Assembly: GCF_004135605.1 (NCBI RefSeq)
Contig: NZ_SDPT01000002.1
Coordinates: 434,001-498,000, forward strand
From: Sphingomonas desiccabilis
Lineage (GTDB): Bacteria; Pseudomonadota; Alphaproteobacteria; Sphingomonadales; Sphingomonadaceae
Reading direction: 5' to 3'
Length of the DNA: 64,000 nucleotides
The position numbers were made by a program, and so were the translations under genes. Of the stretch, positions 37,656 to 45,782 are shown piece after piece. Under the pieces are notes generated by a model, which had not been told where the DNA came from, ran no database searches, and saw only the letters and a list, made by a program, of their open reading frames with translations. The number at the start of each line of letters is the position of its first letter. Positions within the stretch are counted from its first letter, which is position 1.

Positions 37656-37841
37656 ATGCATAGGTGGATGGCGGCGACGCTGGGCGTCGCGACTCTGGCG
37701 GCGACGAGCGCGTGCGTGAACGTGAGCGCGCCGGACAAGCCGATCGAGATCAACCTGAACATCAACATCACGCAGGAAGTGGTGTACCGTCTGGATGGCG
37801 AGGCGAAGAGCCTGATCCAGCAGAACCCGGGGATTTTCTGA
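37656..37841 (+). CDS. ynbE: YnbE family lipoprotein
   Basis: A 61-residue lipoprotein with the acylated Cys at residue 20 (ATSAC). The mature part is short and conserved (NVSAPDKPIEINLNINITQEVVYRLDGEAKSLIQQNPGIF), the YnbE signature. In E. coli YnbE oligomerises into a beta-sheet bridge that extends YdbH to the outer membrane. It starts 21 bases after ydbH; a GAGG is nearby. The stop codon shares its A with the start codon of ydbL. Confidence 0.9.
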   Translation: MHRWMAATLGVATLAATSACVNVSAPDKPIEINLNINITQEVVYRLDGEAKSLIQQNPGIF

Positions 37842-38224
37842 TGCGCAAGGGAATGAAGTTCGTGTTCGCGGCTGCCGCGGCGGTGGCGGTCACCGGCATG
37901 GCGGGTGCTGCCTGGGCGCAGCGCGACCCGGCCTATGAGGCTGCGCGCGAGGCGGGGCAGGTCGGCGAGCAGCCCGACGGCTATCTCGGCATCGTCGGCA
38001 ATGCGACCCCGGAGCTGCGCGCGCTGGTCAACAGCATCAACATCAAGCGCAAGGCTGCCTATACCCGCGGCGCCAGCAACGGCGCGACCGTGGAGCAGTT
38101 CGCCTTCGTGTCGGGCTGCAACCTGATCGCCAAGACCAGGCAGGGCGAGAAGTACAAGGGCCCGGACGGCAGCTGGAAGACCCGCGGCGCCGGCGCGCCG
38201 GAGCGCGATCCGCGCTGCGTCTGA
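37841..38224 (+). CDS. ydbL: YdbL family protein (DUF1318)
   Basis: A 127-residue periplasmic protein with a signal peptide (cleaved after AAWAQ, about residue 27) followed by the DUF1318 domain (EAGQVGEQPDGYLGIV, then NIKRKAAY, then VSGCNLIAKTRQGEKY). In E. coli YdbL is thought to act as a chaperone that limits YnbE assembly. The start overlaps the ynbE stop by one base (TGATG), so the two are translationally coupled. It completes the three-gene ydbH-ynbE-ydbL operon. Confidence 0.92.
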   Translation: MRKGMKFVFAAAAAVAVTGMAGAAWAQRDPAYEAAREAGQVGEQPDGYLGIVGNATPELRALVNSINIKRKAAYTRGASNGATVEQFAFVSGCNLIAKTRQGEKYKGPDGSWKTRGAGAPERDPRCV

Positions 38225-38232
38225 TCGCCTGA

Positions 38233-38258
38233 GCCGCCGTTTCCGCCAGAACGGCGGC
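38233..38258 (+). terminator. possible terminator hairpin after ydbL
   Basis: A 9-bp stem GCCGCCGTT/AACGGCGGC with an 8-base loop starts eight bases after the ydbL stop codon. There is no U tract, so it may only protect the 3' end or act with other factors. Confidence 0.4.
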
Positions 38259-38376
38259 GCACCGGCCGCATCCGGGCGTGCGCGCCCCATTGTCGGCCGC
38301 CTTTCCGCGGCGTAGATTTCGCCCCGTGCTGGCCAAGGCACCGGCCGAAACTGCGGCCGCATGGGGGAGGGGCGGA

Positions 38377-39681
38377 ATGGCACCGGCGCAGCTGAGCGTG
38401 ATCTTCTTTCTGCAATTATTTGCGATCGTCGCGGTGTCCCGCGGCGTCGGCTGGCTCGCCCGGCGCTACCTGGGACAGCCGCAGGTCGTGGGGGAGATGA
38501 TCGCGGGGGTCATTCTGGGCCCGTCGCTGTTCGGCCTGCTCGCGCCCCATCTCCAGGAAATGCTGTTTCCCAAGGAAACGCGCGGCGTCCTCTACGTCGG
38601 CGCGCAGTTGGGCGTCGGGCTCTACATGTTCCTGGTCGGGCTGGGCTTCCGCGCCGATCACTTCCGCAGCAATGCCGGAAGCGCGGCCGCGGTGTCGCTG
38701 TCCGGCATGGCGGCCCCGTTCCTGGTGGCGGTGGCGATCACGCCCTGGCTGGTCGGCATCCCCGGACTGTTCACGCCCAGCGTCACCCAGATGCAGGCGA
38801 CGCTGTTCACGGGCGCGTGCATCGCCATCACCGCCTTTCCGATGCTGGCGCGCATCATCCACGAGCGCGGGCTTTCGGGCACGCCGCTCGGCACGCTTTC
38901 GCTGTCGGCGGGCGCGATCGACGATGCCGGGGCCTGGACGGTGCTGGCGGTGGTGCTCGCGACCTTCGGCGACGGGCCGATGGTGGCGGTGAAGGCGATC
39001 GGCGGCGCGATCCTGTTCGCGGTGGTGGTGCTGGGCCTGGGGCCGCGCCTGCTGGCGCCGCTCGGCCGCCGGGCGGAACGGCGCGGCGGGATTGCGCAAG
39101 GGGACCTGGCGACGGCGCTGATGCTGTTCCTGGGCGCGGCCTTCGCGATGGACGCGGTGGGGATGCACGCGGTATTCGGCGGCTTCTTGCTGGGCGTGGT
39201 CATGCCGCGCGGCGTCTTTGCCGAGGGGCTGCGCCGCCAGCTGGAGCCGGTCACGGTAGTGCTGCTGCTGCCGATGTTCTTCGCCTTCTCCGGGCTCAAC
39301 ACCCACCTGACGTTGGTCGACAACCTGGGGCTGCTGGGCGTCACGCTCGCGATCCTCGCCGCCTCGGTGCTGGCCAAGGGCGGCGCCTGCTGGGCGGCGG
39401 CGCGGCTGACCGGGCAGGACAATCCGACCGCGCTCGGCATCGGCGCGCTGATGAACGCGCGCGGGCTGATGGAGCTCATCATCATCAACATCGGGCTGCA
39501 GCGCGGGATCATCGGCCCGGCGCTGTTCTCGATCCTGGTGCTGATGGCGATCCTGACGACGCTGATGGCGTCGCCGCTGTTCGAGCTGGTCTATGGCCGC
39601 CGCGCCCGCAGCACCGGCGCGCTCGGCACTCTGTCGGAGGAAGAGGGCATCAGCGCGCGCGAGACGGTCGCGGCGCGCTGA
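38377..39681 (+). CDS. cation:proton antiporter (CPA2/KefB-like)
   Basis: A 434-residue sodium or potassium/proton exchanger of the CPA2 family. About twelve membrane helices are visible. Conserved features include the first helix pair with GQPQVVGEMIAGVILGPSLFG, the half-helix region SLSAGAIDDAGAW carrying the ion-binding Asp pair, and HAVFGGFLLGVVMPR. The protein ends soon after the last helix with no TrkA-N regulatory domain, unlike KefB/KefC. GGGGAGGGGCGG precedes the ATG at 38377, which decides it over an upstream start. The specific cation is not predictable. Confidence 0.9.
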   Translation: MAPAQLSVIFFLQLFAIVAVSRGVGWLARRYLGQPQVVGEMIAGVILGPSLFGLLAPHLQEMLFPKETRGVLYVGAQLGVGLYMFLVGLGFRADHFRSNAGSAAAVSLSGMAAPFLVAVAITPWLVGIPGLFTPSVTQMQATLFTGACIAITAFPMLARIIHERGLSGTPLGTLSLSAGAIDDAGAWTVLAVVLATFGDGPMVAVKAIGGAILFAVVVLGLGPRLLAPLGRRAERRGGIAQGDLATALMLFLGAAFAMDAVGMHAVFGGFLLGVVMPRGVFAEGLRRQLEPVTVVLLLPMFFAFSGLNTHLTLVDNLGLLGVTLAILAASVLAKGGACWAAARLTGQDNPTALGIGALMNARGLMELIIINIGLQRGIIGPALFSILVLMAILTTLMASPLFELVYGRRARSTGALGTLSEEEGISARETVAAR

Positions 39682-39687
39682 TCCCGG

Positions 39688-40092
39688 TCACGGCCGGGGG
39701 GTGGCGATGTCCTCCGGCCGGGCACGGGGCGCGAACTCGACAAAGGCGGTCATCGCCGTCCACACCGCCAAGGTCGGGATCAGCTTGGGCGGCAAGGTCG
39801 TGCCCGCGGGGCCGATCAGCGTCACGACCTGCGGCAGGCAGGCGATCCCGACCGCGGTGTAGAGGAAATAGACGAGCCGCCGCTCGCTGGACGAAATGTA
39901 GAGGATGCTGATCACGATCGCGGAGCACAGCACCAGCACCAGCGTGAAGCCGGCGGTCTCCAGCGTCTCGGTGCCCGCGAGGACGAAGCCCAGCACCGCC
40001 CCGAAGAAGATGTTGATCCCGTTCAGATTGGCCCGATATTCCTCGTCGGTCATGCGGGCGCCGTCGAACAGGCGCTTGGCGAGTGTCCGCAC
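39688..40092 (-). CDS. hypothetical small membrane protein
   Basis: A 134-residue protein that I do not recognise. The N-terminus is polar (VRTLAKRLFDGARMTDEEYRANLNGINIFFG), followed by four hydrophobic helices (AVLGFVLAGTETL, AGFTLVLVLCSAIVISILYI, LVYFLYTAVGIACLPQVVTLIG, LIPTLAVWTAMTAFVEF) and a short polar tail. The GTG at 40092 is chosen because GAGGGGG lies 9 to 15 bases upstream. It is convergent with the antiporter, with six bases between stop codons, and divergent from the ATP synthase operon. Confidence 0.7.
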   Translation of the reverse strand: MRTLAKRLFDGARMTDEEYRANLNGINIFFGAVLGFVLAGTETLETAGFTLVLVLCSAIVISILYISSSERRLVYFLYTAVGIACLPQVVTLIGPAGTTLPPKLIPTLAVWTAMTAFVEFAPRARPEDIATPRP

Positions 40093-40332
40093 GGCTTGAT
40101 CCCCCTCTGTTTCCCCTCGCCGAGCATCGCGCGAAGCCGCCGGCTTGGCAACGGGCACGCAGCGGGGAGGGGGCTGTTGCGGCGATGCTGCACGCGTGCC
40201 GCAGCAGGCGGCGCGGAACTGTTACAAAGGTTGACTTGAAACGCACCCCTTCCTAAACGGGCGCCGCCTTGGCGGGGTTGCTCGCCGTACATGCGTTCCT
40301 CCCCCGAACAATGCTTTAGGAGAGGATGGCGC

Positions 40333-40653
40333 ATGGCGGAAAACGGCCCCGGGCAGGACCCTTATGGTTCCGAGGATTCGCGTCTCACGTCGCTGGAACA
40401 GCGGCTGAAACAGGCGAATCATGCGGAGGCCGTGCGGACGGGGCGTGCGAAGGCGGGGGTCGATCGGAATTATTCGCTCGGCAACCGCGTGCTCGCGACG
40501 CTCCTCGGGTCCCTTGTCGGTGGCGCGCTGATCGGCTGGTTGCTTGACCGCTGGTTCGGAACGTCGCCCTGGCTCCTGCTCACGCTGCTTGCCCTTGGGG
40601 TAGGCGCCGGGTTCAGGAACATCATCAAGATTGCTGGCGAGCGCCCGGAATAA
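40333..40653 (+). CDS. atpI: AtpI/AtpZ-type F0F1 ATP synthase assembly protein
   Basis: A 106-residue accessory protein encoded at the head of the FO operon and thought to help assemble the c-ring. A charged N-terminal region (SLEQRLKQANHAEAVRTGRAKAG) is followed by two helices with the AtpI signature GGALIGWLLDRWFGTSPWLLLTLLALGVGAGFRN. GGAGAGGATG precedes the ATG at 40333. It is 34 bases ahead of atpB in the separate FO operon typical of alphaproteobacteria. Confidence 0.92.
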   Translation: MAENGPGQDPYGSEDSRLTSLEQRLKQANHAEAVRTGRAKAGVDRNYSLGNRVLATLLGSLVGGALIGWLLDRWFGTSPWLLLTLLALGVGAGFRNIIKIAGERPE

Positions 40654-40687
40654 CCGGGCGTTCGTCGTATTGGCGGTTGGAAGAAAC

Positions 40688-41479
40688 GTGGCGCAAGGCG
40701 GATCCAAGATCGACCCGATGCATCAGTTCCTGATCGAACCCGTGTTCGGTCAGAGCTGGAACCTGTTCGGGTATAATATTGCCTTCACCAACTCCGCGCT
40801 GTGGATGGTCGCGACGCTCGTCGTCCTGTGGCTGTTCATGCTCGGCGGCATGAAGGGGCAGACCGTCCCCGGTCGCTGGCAGATGGCGGTGGAGAGCTTC
40901 ACCGGCTTCATCGGCGACATGCTGACGGCGAACATCGGGCCGGAGGGCAAGCGCTTCCTGCCGTATGTCTTCTCGCTGTTCATGTTCATCCTGATCGCGA
41001 ACATCCTGGGCCTGCTGCCGTTCGGCCTGGTTCCGGGTGTGCACCCCTTCACCGTCACCAGCCACCTGACCGTCACCGGCGTGCTGGCGATCATCAGCTT
41101 CGCGCTGGTGCTGATCGTCGGCTTCTCGCGCCACGGCCTGCACTTCTTCTCGCTGTTCGTGCCGCACGGAACGCCCTGGTGGCTGCTGTGGCTGATCCCG
41201 GTGGTCGAGCTGTTTTCGTTCCTGGTGCGTCCGTTCAGCCTTGGTCTCCGACTGTTCGTCGCGATGACCGCGGGCCACATCCTGCTGAAGGTGCTCGCGG
41301 GCTTCGTGATCAACGGCCTCAATGCAGAGGCCGTGTGGGTCGCGCCGCTGGTGGCCATCCCCAGCTTCATCCTGATGATCGGCATCACTCTGCTCGAACT
41401 GCTGGTGTGCGCCATCCAGGCTTACGTGTTCGCGCTGTTGACGTCGCTCTACCTGAACGACGCCGTCAACCTGCACTGA
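40688..41479 (+). CDS. atpB: F0F1 ATP synthase subunit a
   Basis: Subunit a forms the proton half-channels next to the c-ring. The 263-residue membrane protein has the conserved region LFSFLVRPFSLGLRLFVAMTAGHILLKVL, in which the arginine of GLRLF is the essential one. The C-terminal LELLVCAIQAYVFALLTSLYLNDA is also typical. The GTG at 40688 follows GGAAG; an internal ATG at 40718 (MHQFLIEP) is an alternative. Confidence 0.97.
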   Translation: MAQGGSKIDPMHQFLIEPVFGQSWNLFGYNIAFTNSALWMVATLVVLWLFMLGGMKGQTVPGRWQMAVESFTGFIGDMLTANIGPEGKRFLPYVFSLFMFILIANILGLLPFGLVPGVHPFTVTSHLTVTGVLAIISFALVLIVGFSRHGLHFFSLFVPHGTPWWLLWLIPVVELFSFLVRPFSLGLRLFVAMTAGHILLKVLAGFVINGLNAEAVWVAPLVAIPSFILMIGITLLELLVCAIQAYVFALLTSLYLNDAVNLH

Positions 41480-41516
41480 TCTTTCCAACCAACAGATACC
41501 CAACAGGAGTTTTATC

Positions 41517-41744
41517 ATGGACGCAGAAGCCGCAAAGCTGCTCGGTGCCGGTCTCGCAGCCATCGGTGCGGGCCTTGCCGCACTCGGCGTGGGCAACGTC
41601 TTCGCCAAGTTCCTCGAAGGCGCGCTGCGCAACCCGGGTGCCGCCGACGGCCAGCAGGGCCGCCTGTTCATCGGCTTCGCCGCCGCCGAGCTTCTGGGCC
41701 TGCTCGCGTTCGTCGTCGCGGTGCTGCTGATCTTCGTCGCGTAA
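41517..41744 (+). CDS. atpE: F0F1 ATP synthase subunit c
   Basis: The 75-residue proteolipid forms the rotating ring. Two membrane helices are joined by the polar loop ALRNPG around residues 37-41. The proton-binding carboxylate is Glu58 in FAAAELLGLLAFV. Helix 1 shows the GxGxGxG-like small-residue packing pattern (GAGLAAIGAGLAALGVG). CAGGAG precedes the ATG at 41517. Confidence 0.97.
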   Translation: MDAEAAKLLGAGLAAIGAGLAALGVGNVFAKFLEGALRNPGAADGQQGRLFIGFAAAELLGLLAFVVAVLLIFVA

Positions 41745-41822
41745 CCCCTTTTCGTGACCGGCCGTCGCCCTTGCGGGCAGGCGGCCGGTGACGGAAGCAG
41801 ACGCGAACGAACGGGAACCACC

Positions 41823-42317
41823 ATGCCGCAAATCGAACAGATCGCTGCGACCTATGCCTCGCAGATCTTCTGGCTGCTGATCGTGTTCGGCCTGATCTAT
41901 TTCGGGATCGGGCGGGGCATGGTGCCGAGGATCCAGGGTACGGTCGAGAAGCGCGACGCGCAGATCGCCGACGACCTCGCCGCCGCCACGCGCGCCGGCC
42001 AGGAAGCCGACGCGACCGAAGAGGCATGGCGCACCCGCATGGCGGAGGCCCGCCAGGCTGCGCTTGCCGAGACCAACGCCGCCAAGGCAAAGGCGACCGC
42101 CGACGCCGCCGAGCGTGCGAAGGCTGCCAATGCCGCCATGCAGGCCCGCCTGGATGCGGCCGAGGTCGAGGTCAACCAGGCCCGTGCGAGCGCGCTCGCC
42201 AGCCTGGAGGACGTTGCCGCCGATGCCGCCCAGGGGATCGTCGCCAAGCTGGCGGGCATCGAGGTCAGCCGCGAGGCTGCCGCCGACGCCGTCCGCAAGG
42301 CGGTGACCCATGGCTAA
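41823..42317 (+). CDS. atpF': F0F1 ATP synthase subunit b'
   Basis: The first of two b-type peripheral stalk subunits, 164 residues. A membrane helix lies near residues 15-35 (FWLLIVFGLIYFGIG), followed by a long alanine- and glutamate-rich coiled coil. The PQIEQIAATYASQIFWLLI start is characteristic of alphaproteobacterial b'. The ATG at 41823 is used; the gene overlaps atpF by eight bases. Confidence 0.93.
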   Translation: MPQIEQIAATYASQIFWLLIVFGLIYFGIGRGMVPRIQGTVEKRDAQIADDLAAATRAGQEADATEEAWRTRMAEARQAALAETNAAKAKATADAAERAKAANAAMQARLDAAEVEVNQARASALASLEDVAADAAQGIVAKLAGIEVSREAAADAVRKAVTHG

Positions 42318-42969
42318 TGTGAACGGATCGACGATCGTGGCCGAACGACTGGACCATGCCGCGGCGCTGGAGCCGCTGGAGAAGCAGCCGATCCGCGGTG
42401 AGGACGGGCTGACGGCCGAGCCGATGCACAGCACCGGCGTTCCGGATCAGCACCACGAGCCGAGCCCAACCGCCTGGGGCATGGATTCGACCGGCTGGGT
42501 GGCGGTTGCCGCCCTGCTCACGATCCTGCTGCTGGTGTGGCGGCGTGCGCACAAGGGCATCGCCGGCGTGCTGGACACGCGGATCGCGACGATCCGCACC
42601 CAGCTCGACGAAGCCAAACGACTGCGTGCCGAGGCCGAGGCGCTGAAGGCCGAATATGCGCTCAAGGCGCAGCAGGCCGACGCAGAGGCAGCGGCAATGC
42701 GCGAGCATGCCCATGCCGAGGCGGCGGCGATCGTCGCCAAGGCCGAGGCCGACGCGCAGGAACTGACCAGCCGTCGCGCCAAGATGGCGGAGGACCGCAT
42801 CGCCGCGGCCGAGCGCCAGGCGATCGCCGAGGTTCGTGCCAAGGCCGCCGACGCGGCTGCCAAGGCGGCGGCATCGCTGATCGCCGAGCGTCTGGGTGCC
42901 GAGGGCGACCGCACGCTGATCGACCGCACCATCGCCGGTCTGGGCACGGGGCTCGGCCGGCCGCACTGA
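42310..42969 (+). CDS. atpF: F0F1 ATP synthase subunit b with extended N-terminus
   Basis: The second peripheral stalk subunit, 219 residues. The membrane helix (DSTGWVAVAALLTILLLVW) starts only at about residue 59, after a polar, acidic N-terminal extension that ordinary b subunits lack. The long Ala/Glu coiled coil follows. The upstream overlap with the b' gene fixes the ATG at 42310. This closes the FO operon, and a strong terminator follows. The F1 genes are not in this window. Confidence 0.92.
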   Translation: MANVNGSTIVAERLDHAAALEPLEKQPIRGEDGLTAEPMHSTGVPDQHHEPSPTAWGMDSTGWVAVAALLTILLLVWRRAHKGIAGVLDTRIATIRTQLDEAKRLRAEAEALKAEYALKAQQADAEAAAMREHAHAEAAAIVAKAEADAQELTSRRAKMAEDRIAAAERQAIAEVRAKAADAAAKAAASLIAERLGAEGDRTLIDRTIAGLGTGLGRPH

Positions 42970-43014
42970 TCGGTGAGACATGGGTGGGGCGCGGCCCCTC
43001 CCACAGCCTGACAG

Positions 43015-43050
43015 GGGCGCCGCTTCTCGGGTTTCCGGCGGCGCCCTTTT
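43015..43050 (+). terminator. rho-independent terminator of the ATP synthase FO operon
   Basis: A 9-bp stem GGGCGCCGC/GCGGCGCCC (43015-43023 and 43038-43046) with a 14-base loop is followed by TTTTCCTTTT. It lies between atpF and the SMR transporter gene. Confidence 0.85.
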
Positions 43051-43079
43051 CCTTTTCCAGAGCCCAGGAGTGTTTCTTC

Positions 43080-43400
43080 ATGGCCTGGATCATCCTGGGC
43101 ATTGCCGTCGTCACCGAGATCTGCTGGGCGCTGAGCCTGAAGTGGGCGGGCACCCAGGCGACGATCGCCGCCTCGTCGGTGCCGATCATCCTCTCCTTCG
43201 TGAACATGGGCCTGCTGGCGCTCGCGATGCGCGGCATCCCCGCGGGCACCGCCTATGCGGTGTGGACCGGGCTGGGCGCGGTGGGCGTCATCATCGGCGG
43301 TTCGGTGCTGTTCGGCGACCGCATCGGGCCGATGCAGGCGTTCTTCATGGCGCTGATCGTGATCGGCGTGGTGGGTACCAAGCTGTTCGCGCGAGTCTGA
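43080..43400 (+). CDS. sugE: SMR family transporter, SugE/Gdx type
   Basis: A 106-residue four-helix small multidrug resistance protein. The membrane-embedded glutamate is in TEICWALSLKWAG, and the loop GTAYAVWTGLGAVG has the form seen in SugE/Gdx guanidinium exporters rather than EmrE. Its likely role is proton-coupled export of guanidinium or quaternary ammonium compounds, working as an antiparallel dimer. AGGAG precedes the ATG at 43080. The upstream hairpin looks like the atp terminator and not a guanidine riboswitch. Confidence 0.9.
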   Translation: MAWIILGIAVVTEICWALSLKWAGTQATIAASSVPIILSFVNMGLLALAMRGIPAGTAYAVWTGLGAVGVIIGGSVLFGDRIGPMQAFFMALIVIGVVGTKLFARV

Positions 43401-43417
43401 GCGGGCGGGGCTCCATA

Positions 43418-43615
43418 TCCCCGCGCGGGCGGGGATCCAGGACCAAGCAGTACAAGCGCCGGTAGCGCGCAATACCCTGGGCCCCCGCCTTTGAGGGAGC
43501 ACAGCCACCCTGTCTCCTACCCCGGCGAAGGCCGGGGTCCAGTTGGGGGACAGGCGAGAGGGTCCGACACCTCGCAAAGACCATCGCAACTGGACCCCGG
43601 CCTTCGCCGGGGTAC
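43418..43615. repeat. mixed REP-like cluster (B pair then A pair), locus 8
   Basis: Four palindromes fill the gap before uvrC: family B at 43418-43450 and inverted at 43475-43504, then family A forward at 43518-43545 and reverse at 43587-43615. The second B copy has a decayed stem (CCCCCGCC against GAGGGAGC). This is the mirror order of locus 6, where the A pair comes first. Confidence 0.85.
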
Positions 43616-43697
43616 GGCTGTGCGTGGTGAAGCGGGCGTCGCCGACCCGCACTCCGACGCTGGCGATCCCCGCCGCGACTCCCTAGATCGGCACCCA

Positions 43698-45623
43698 ATG
43701 TCCGATCCCAATTCTCCCAGCCGATTCAACGAGGATAAGGCCGCCTACACCGTGCGCGGCGGCAGCGACGCGCCCGACCTGGAGGCGGGCGTGGCGGCGA
43801 TCCGCAACGTGCTCGCGACGTTGCCGGTGCGGCCGGGCGTGTACCGCATGCAGGATGCGCGCGGCGACGTGCTGTATGTGGGCAAGGCGCGGGCGCTGAA
43901 AAACCGCGTGGCGAACTACACCCAGGTCTCGCGCCTGTCGAAGCGTCTCCAGCGCATGGTGTCGCAGACGCGGTCGATGACGATCGTTACCACCAACAAT
44001 GAGGCGGAGGCGCTGCTGCTCGAGGCGCAGCTGATCAAGCGTTATCGCCCGCCGTACAACGTGCTGCTGCGCGACGACAAAAGCTTCCCCTTCATTCTGC
44101 TGCGCGCCGACCACGACTTCCCGCGCATCCAGAAGCATCGCGGGGCGCGGCGTGCGAAGGGCAACTACTACGGCCCATTCGCGAGTGCGGGGTCGGTGAC
44201 GCAGACGCTCAACGCGCTCCAGAAGCTGTTCCTGCTCAGGAGCTGCACCGACAGCTTCTTCAAGACGCGCGACCGGCCGTGCCTGCTCCACCAGATCAAG
44301 CGCTGTTCGGCGCCCTGCGTCGGCCGCATCGACGAGGCGGGCTATGCCGAGCTGGTGGGCGACGCCAAGGATTTCCTGGCTGGGAAGTCGACCAAGGTGC
44401 AGGCGAAGCTCGGCGAGCAGATGACGGCGGCGGCCGAGAACATGGACTTCGAGCTGGCGGCGGTGCTGCGTGATCGGCTGAAGGCGCTGACCTTCATCCA
44501 GGGCAGCCAGGCGATCAACGCCGATGGCGTCGGCGACGCCGACGTGTTTGCGCTCGCCTGCAAGGAAGGCACGATCGGCATCCAGGCTTTCTTCATCCGC
44601 GGCGGCCAGAACTGGGGCCATCGCAGCTTCTTTCCGCAGCACACCAGCGACGTGCCCGAGGAGGAAGTGCTCGCAAGCTTCCTGATGCAGTTCTACGAGG
44701 AGGTGCCGCCGCCGCGGAACGTGTTCGTCGACCGCGAGCTCGCCGAGGCGGAGCTGCTGGGCGAGGCGCTCGCCGAGCGCGCCGGGCACAAGGTGACGCT
44801 GTCGGTGCCGCAGCGCGGGCCGCGCCGGCGGCTGCTGGAGCAGGCGACCCGCAACGCGGTCGAGGCGCTCGATCGCCGCAACGCGGAGTCGACCACTCAG
44901 GCCAAGCTGCTACGCGAAGTTGCCGACCTGTTCGAGCTGCCCGAGCCACCCGACCGCATCGAGGTCTACGACAACAGCCACATCCAGGGCACGGCTGCGC
45001 TGGGCGCGATGGTGGTCGCGGGGCCGGAGGGGTTCCGCAAGGGCCAGTATCGCAAGTTCAACATCCGCAACAAGGACACGGTGCCGGGCGACGACTTCGG
45101 CATGATGCGCGAGGTGTTCGCCCGCCGCTTCGCCCGCGCGCAGGCGGAGGACCCCGATCGCGATTCGGGCGAGTGGCCTGACCTGGTGCTGATCGACGGC
45201 GGCCGCGGGCAATTGAACGCCGCGCGCGAAGTGCTGGAGGATTTGGGGATCGAGGACGTGTGCCTGGTCGGCGTCGCCAAGGGGCCCAACCACGGCCGCG
45301 AGGGGCGCGAGGTGTTCCACCTGATGGACGGGCGCGAGTTCACCCTGCCGGTCAACGCGCCGGTGCTGTTCTACCTCCAGCGGCTGCGCGATGAGGTCCA
45401 CCGGTTCGCTATCGGCGCGCACCGGCAGAAGCGCGCCAAGGCGATGGGGGCGAGCCCGCTCGACGAGGTGCCGGGCATCGGCCCCGCGCGCAAAAAGGCG
45501 TTGCTGATGCACTTCGGCACCGCCAAGGCGGTACGCGGCGCGAGCCTAGCGGATTTGCAGAAGGCGCCGGGCGTGTCGGCCGCAGTCGCGCAGCAGGTGT
45601 ACGACTTCTACCACGCGCGGTGA
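43698..45623 (+). CDS. uvrC: excinuclease ABC subunit UvrC
   Basis: UvrC makes both incisions in nucleotide excision repair. The 641-residue protein has the GIY-YIG domain (about 40-130: RPGVYRMQDARGDVLYVGKARALKNRV), the UVR motif that binds UvrB (about 235-270), the RNase H-like nuclease domain with conserved DNSHIQG and IDGGRGQLNAA, and C-terminal helix-hairpin-helix repeats (DEVPGIGPARKKALLMHFG). The ATG at 43698 starts MSDPNSPSRF; longer readings run into the REP-like repeats. Confidence 0.97.
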   Translation: MSDPNSPSRFNEDKAAYTVRGGSDAPDLEAGVAAIRNVLATLPVRPGVYRMQDARGDVLYVGKARALKNRVANYTQVSRLSKRLQRMVSQTRSMTIVTTNNEAEALLLEAQLIKRYRPPYNVLLRDDKSFPFILLRADHDFPRIQKHRGARRAKGNYYGPFASAGSVTQTLNALQKLFLLRSCTDSFFKTRDRPCLLHQIKRCSAPCVGRIDEAGYAELVGDAKDFLAGKSTKVQAKLGEQMTAAAENMDFELAAVLRDRLKALTFIQGSQAINADGVGDADVFALACKEGTIGIQAFFIRGGQNWGHRSFFPQHTSDVPEEEVLASFLMQFYEEVPPPRNVFVDRELAEAELLGEALAERAGHKVTLSVPQRGPRRRLLEQATRNAVEALDRRNAESTTQAKLLREVADLFELPEPPDRIEVYDNSHIQGTAALGAMVVAGPEGFRKGQYRKFNIRNKDTVPGDDFGMMREVFARRFARAQAEDPDRDSGEWPDLVLIDGGRGQLNAAREVLEDLGIEDVCLVGVAKGPNHGREGREVFHLMDGREFTLPVNAPVLFYLQRLRDEVHRFAIGAHRQKRAKAMGASPLDEVPGIGPARKKALLMHFGTAKAVRGASLADLQKAPGVSAAVAQQVYDFYHAR

Positions 45624-45663
45624 GGGGGCGAGGCTCCACGGTCCTTCACCTGCCCTCTTCTTG

Positions 45664-45761
45664 TACCCCGGCGGAGGCCGGGGCCCAGTTGGGAAGGGCT
45701 CAGCGAGGTCACCCTCCCTCTGGTTCGTCCCCCAACTGAACCCCGACCTCCGCCGGGGTAT
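45664..45761. repeat. REP-like inverted pair (family A), locus 9
   Basis: Forward copy 45664-45691 (GGAG loop) and reverse copy 45733-45761. The reverse copy has lost one stem pair (CCCCGAC in place of CCCCGGC). The pair lies between the convergent uvrC and SDR genes. Confidence 0.82.
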
Positions 45762-45782
45762 GGGATGGCTAGCCTGCCAGCC

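Noticed and set aside
37631..37663. Ten-codon ORF (MNNTMRRADA) overlapping the ydbH stop
   Set aside because: It overlaps the ydbH stop and the ynbE start in another frame and is too short to assess. It could couple translation, but there is no direct support.
42970..43079. Guanidine riboswitch upstream of the SugE/Gdx gene
   Set aside because: The leader contains a plain GC hairpin with a T tract and none of the conserved ykkC, mini-ykkC or guanidine-III motifs that I could recognise. It is better explained as the ATP synthase operon terminator.
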